A stretch of 6,072 bases of DNA from Methanosarcinales archaeon (GTDB taxonomy: Archaea; Halobacteriota; Methanosarcinia; Methanosarcinales; Methanogasteraceae). The position numbers were made by a program, and so were the translations under genes. The notes beneath the pieces are model-generated. The model did no database searches. It was not told where the DNA came from and saw nothing but the letters and a program-made list of their open reading frames with translations. Below, piece after piece: positions 4,961 through 6,072 of the stretch. Where the stretch lies: contig JAUWGA010000107.1 of assembly GCA_030606635.1 (NCBI GenBank), positions 1-6,072 on the forward strand, read 5' to 3'. Each line of letters opens with the position of its first letter. Positions within the stretch are counted from its first letter, which is position 1.

Positions 4961-6072
4961 ATCTTGTATATTAAGCTGAAAAGTGTATCCAATGCCTCAC
5001 TAAGACCCTTTTCATCTGTCGCCGAGACCGGGACGATAGGCACACCTTCCCAGAGAGCCATCTTCTTCTTGATCTCATCAGGCGACAACGCATTCGGAAG
5101 GTCCTGCTTGTTGGCGATGATCACCTTTGGTATCGCCTCTGTGCGGCACATCCTGATCATCTCTTTCGCCCGCACAAACGTCTCTGGCTTTGTCGAGTCG
5201 ATCACGATGAAGGTGCCGATCGCCTCCCTCCCGAGCGGTTCAAGCAGGAGGTCGAACCGCTCCTGACCCGGAGTTCCGAATACGTCGGCAGAGAATCCCT
5301 TGTAGTCGAGATGCCCGATATCAAGCCCGACAGTCGTTGGGAACAGTTCAAAGGTCTGCCGCTCCACTGAAACGGTATTCGGAGCGATTGCGTGAGTAAA
5401 TGTCGTCTTTCCGGCGTTATATGGTCCGGTCACCAGCAGTTTCGGGATGAAGACGCGGACCCCGCCCGGCTCCAGAACCTCAAAGAATATCTTCGTTCCT
5501 GACGCCTCGATCCAGTTCGATTTCGTGATTGCGAATACCTGCCGGTAGACCACCTTCTCTTCGACGCTGAAGAGTTTGACCTCGCAGTCAACGATTCTGG
5601 ACAGTCTTTCGAGCATCACTTTTTCGTAGTTCCATCTCGTGAAGAGGTAGATCATGTTCACATCGTTTGATCGTGCCACCTCGTTTAACCGCTCAATCAT
5701 ATCGAAGGTCTGGTCAACACCGATGGAATCGAGAAGCGTTGCAACATCCTCGATAACAGCAGTTCCCCCGGCGATATCAGCGATCGCTTCCGCCACCACC
5801 TTCTCGCTCTCTTTGAAATCATCGATCATGTACTTGCCGATCGCTGGCATCCCCATCATCGGGGAGATGGAATCGACAAAGAATGTCTGACCCGAGTCGA
5901 GAGATGACCGCAGATCCCAGCCGTACCTGTGGAATACGTGCTCGATCTCGACCGGTGTTCTCGTGTTTGTGTATATGAAACTGACGTCCGCATCGTTTCT
6001 CATGCGCTCCGCGATGATCTGGCATCCGAAGACCTCGGATGCGACGCCCGGCATCGCGGTAAACAGTATCGA
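4957..6072 (-). CDS. KaiC-like domain with degenerate P-loop fused to a Ras-like (SR-beta/CvnD-type) GTPase; N-terminus beyond window
   Basis: Two-domain NTPase-fold protein, likely a signalling switch. The frame stays open to the window edge, and six codons (SILFTA) precede the first ATG (6054). Those residues form the strand that leads into the P-loop, so the start lies outside. Numbering from that Met, residues 1 to ~180 resemble a RecA/KaiC domain. The P-loop position reads TAMPGVASEVFG, without GK[ST], and a Walker B-like strand reads GGTAVIEDVATLL (96-108). A small GTPase follows at ~203-365: G1 GPYNAGKT (210-217), G2 threonine at 240/241 (FPTTVGLD), G3 region DVFGTPGQERF (257-267), G4 NKQD (315-318) and G5 SAT (344-346). 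The FGTPGQ-RF form and following EPLGREAIGTFIVIDST resemble the SR-beta-like/conservon (CvnD) GTPases more than Rab/Arf. It shares a 4-bp overlap with the downstream KaiC-like ATPase. The substrate or input is unknown; a regulatory role is my inference. Confidence 0.85.
   Translation of the reverse strand, partial: SILFTAMPGVASEVFGCQIIAERMRNDADVSFIYTNTRTPVEIEHVFHRYGWDLRSSLDSGQTFFVDSISPMMGMPAIGKYMIDDFKESEKVVAEAIADIAGGTAVIEDVATLLDSIGVDQTFDMIERLNEVARSNDVNMIYLFTRWNYEKVMLERLSRIVDCEVKLFSVEEKVVYRQVFAITKSNWIEASGTKIFFEVLEPGGVRVFIPKLLVTGPYNAGKTTFTHAIAPNTVSVERQTFELFPTTVGLDIGHLDYKGFSADVFGTPGQERFDLLLEPLGREAIGTFIVIDSTKPETFVRAKEMIRMCRTEAIPKVIIANKQDLPNALSPDEIKKKMALWEGVPIVPVSATDEKGLSEALDTLFSLIYKI

Noticed and set aside
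4730..5266. 178-codon plus-strand frame
   Set aside because: Antisense to the KaiC-like ATPase and GTPase domains, whose motifs are clear; the peptide is serine/arginine-rich shadow sequence.
6052..6054. ATG 6054 as the true start of the GTPase fusion
   Set aside because: The frame is open to the window edge and residues before this Met align with the strand leading into the P-loop of the KaiC paralogue.

Overview
The window comes from an archaeon, most likely a methanogen-related euryarchaeote (methanogen, ANME or other alkanotroph). Three observations support this: a complete run of archaeal exosome genes, the archaeal/eukaryotic-type genes for ribosomal protein eL43 (L37Ae), RNA polymerase subunit P and KEOPS Pcc1, and a coenzyme M biosynthesis gene (comD). 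The sequence does not fix the lineage more closely.

Layout. Positions 1-4180 form one tightly packed plus-strand cluster: SBDS (5' end cut by the window), rrp4, rrp41, rrp42, rpl37ae, rpoP, pcc1 and comD. Most gaps are a few bases or overlaps. It is the well-known archaeal exosome/ribosome-maturation superoperon, linking RNA degradation (Rrp4-Rrp41-Rrp42), ribosome maturation (SBDS), ribosome structure (eL43), transcription (RpoP) and tRNA t6A modification (Pcc1). comD, the alpha subunit of sulfopyruvate decarboxylase, is the metabolic outsider at its end; its partner comE is not in the window. A 93-bp convergent intergenic region (4181-4273) holds a hairpin followed by a T5 tract. The minus strand then carries a two-gene operon, read from the right edge inward: a KaiC-like domain with a degenerate P-loop fused to a Ras-like small GTPase (start beyond the window), followed with a 4-bp ATGA overlap by a stand-alone KaiC/RecA-superfamily ATPase with an intact P-loop.

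The two places most worth attention are these. (1) The rrp42-rpl37ae junction: a 24-bp segment carrying the SD/stop/start signals is present twice, 140 bp apart, flanking a 116-bp insert. The insert has an A/T-rich perfect hairpin and a cloverleaf-like fold of three stems, and it creates a 48-codon decoy reading frame with the same first four residues as eL43. (2) The KaiC-GTPase plus KaiC operon, a plausible but uncharacterised ATP/GTP switch pair in which one RecA-fold domain has lost its nucleotide-binding lysine and the GTPase G3 motif has the GTPGQ form rather than the classical DTAGQ form.
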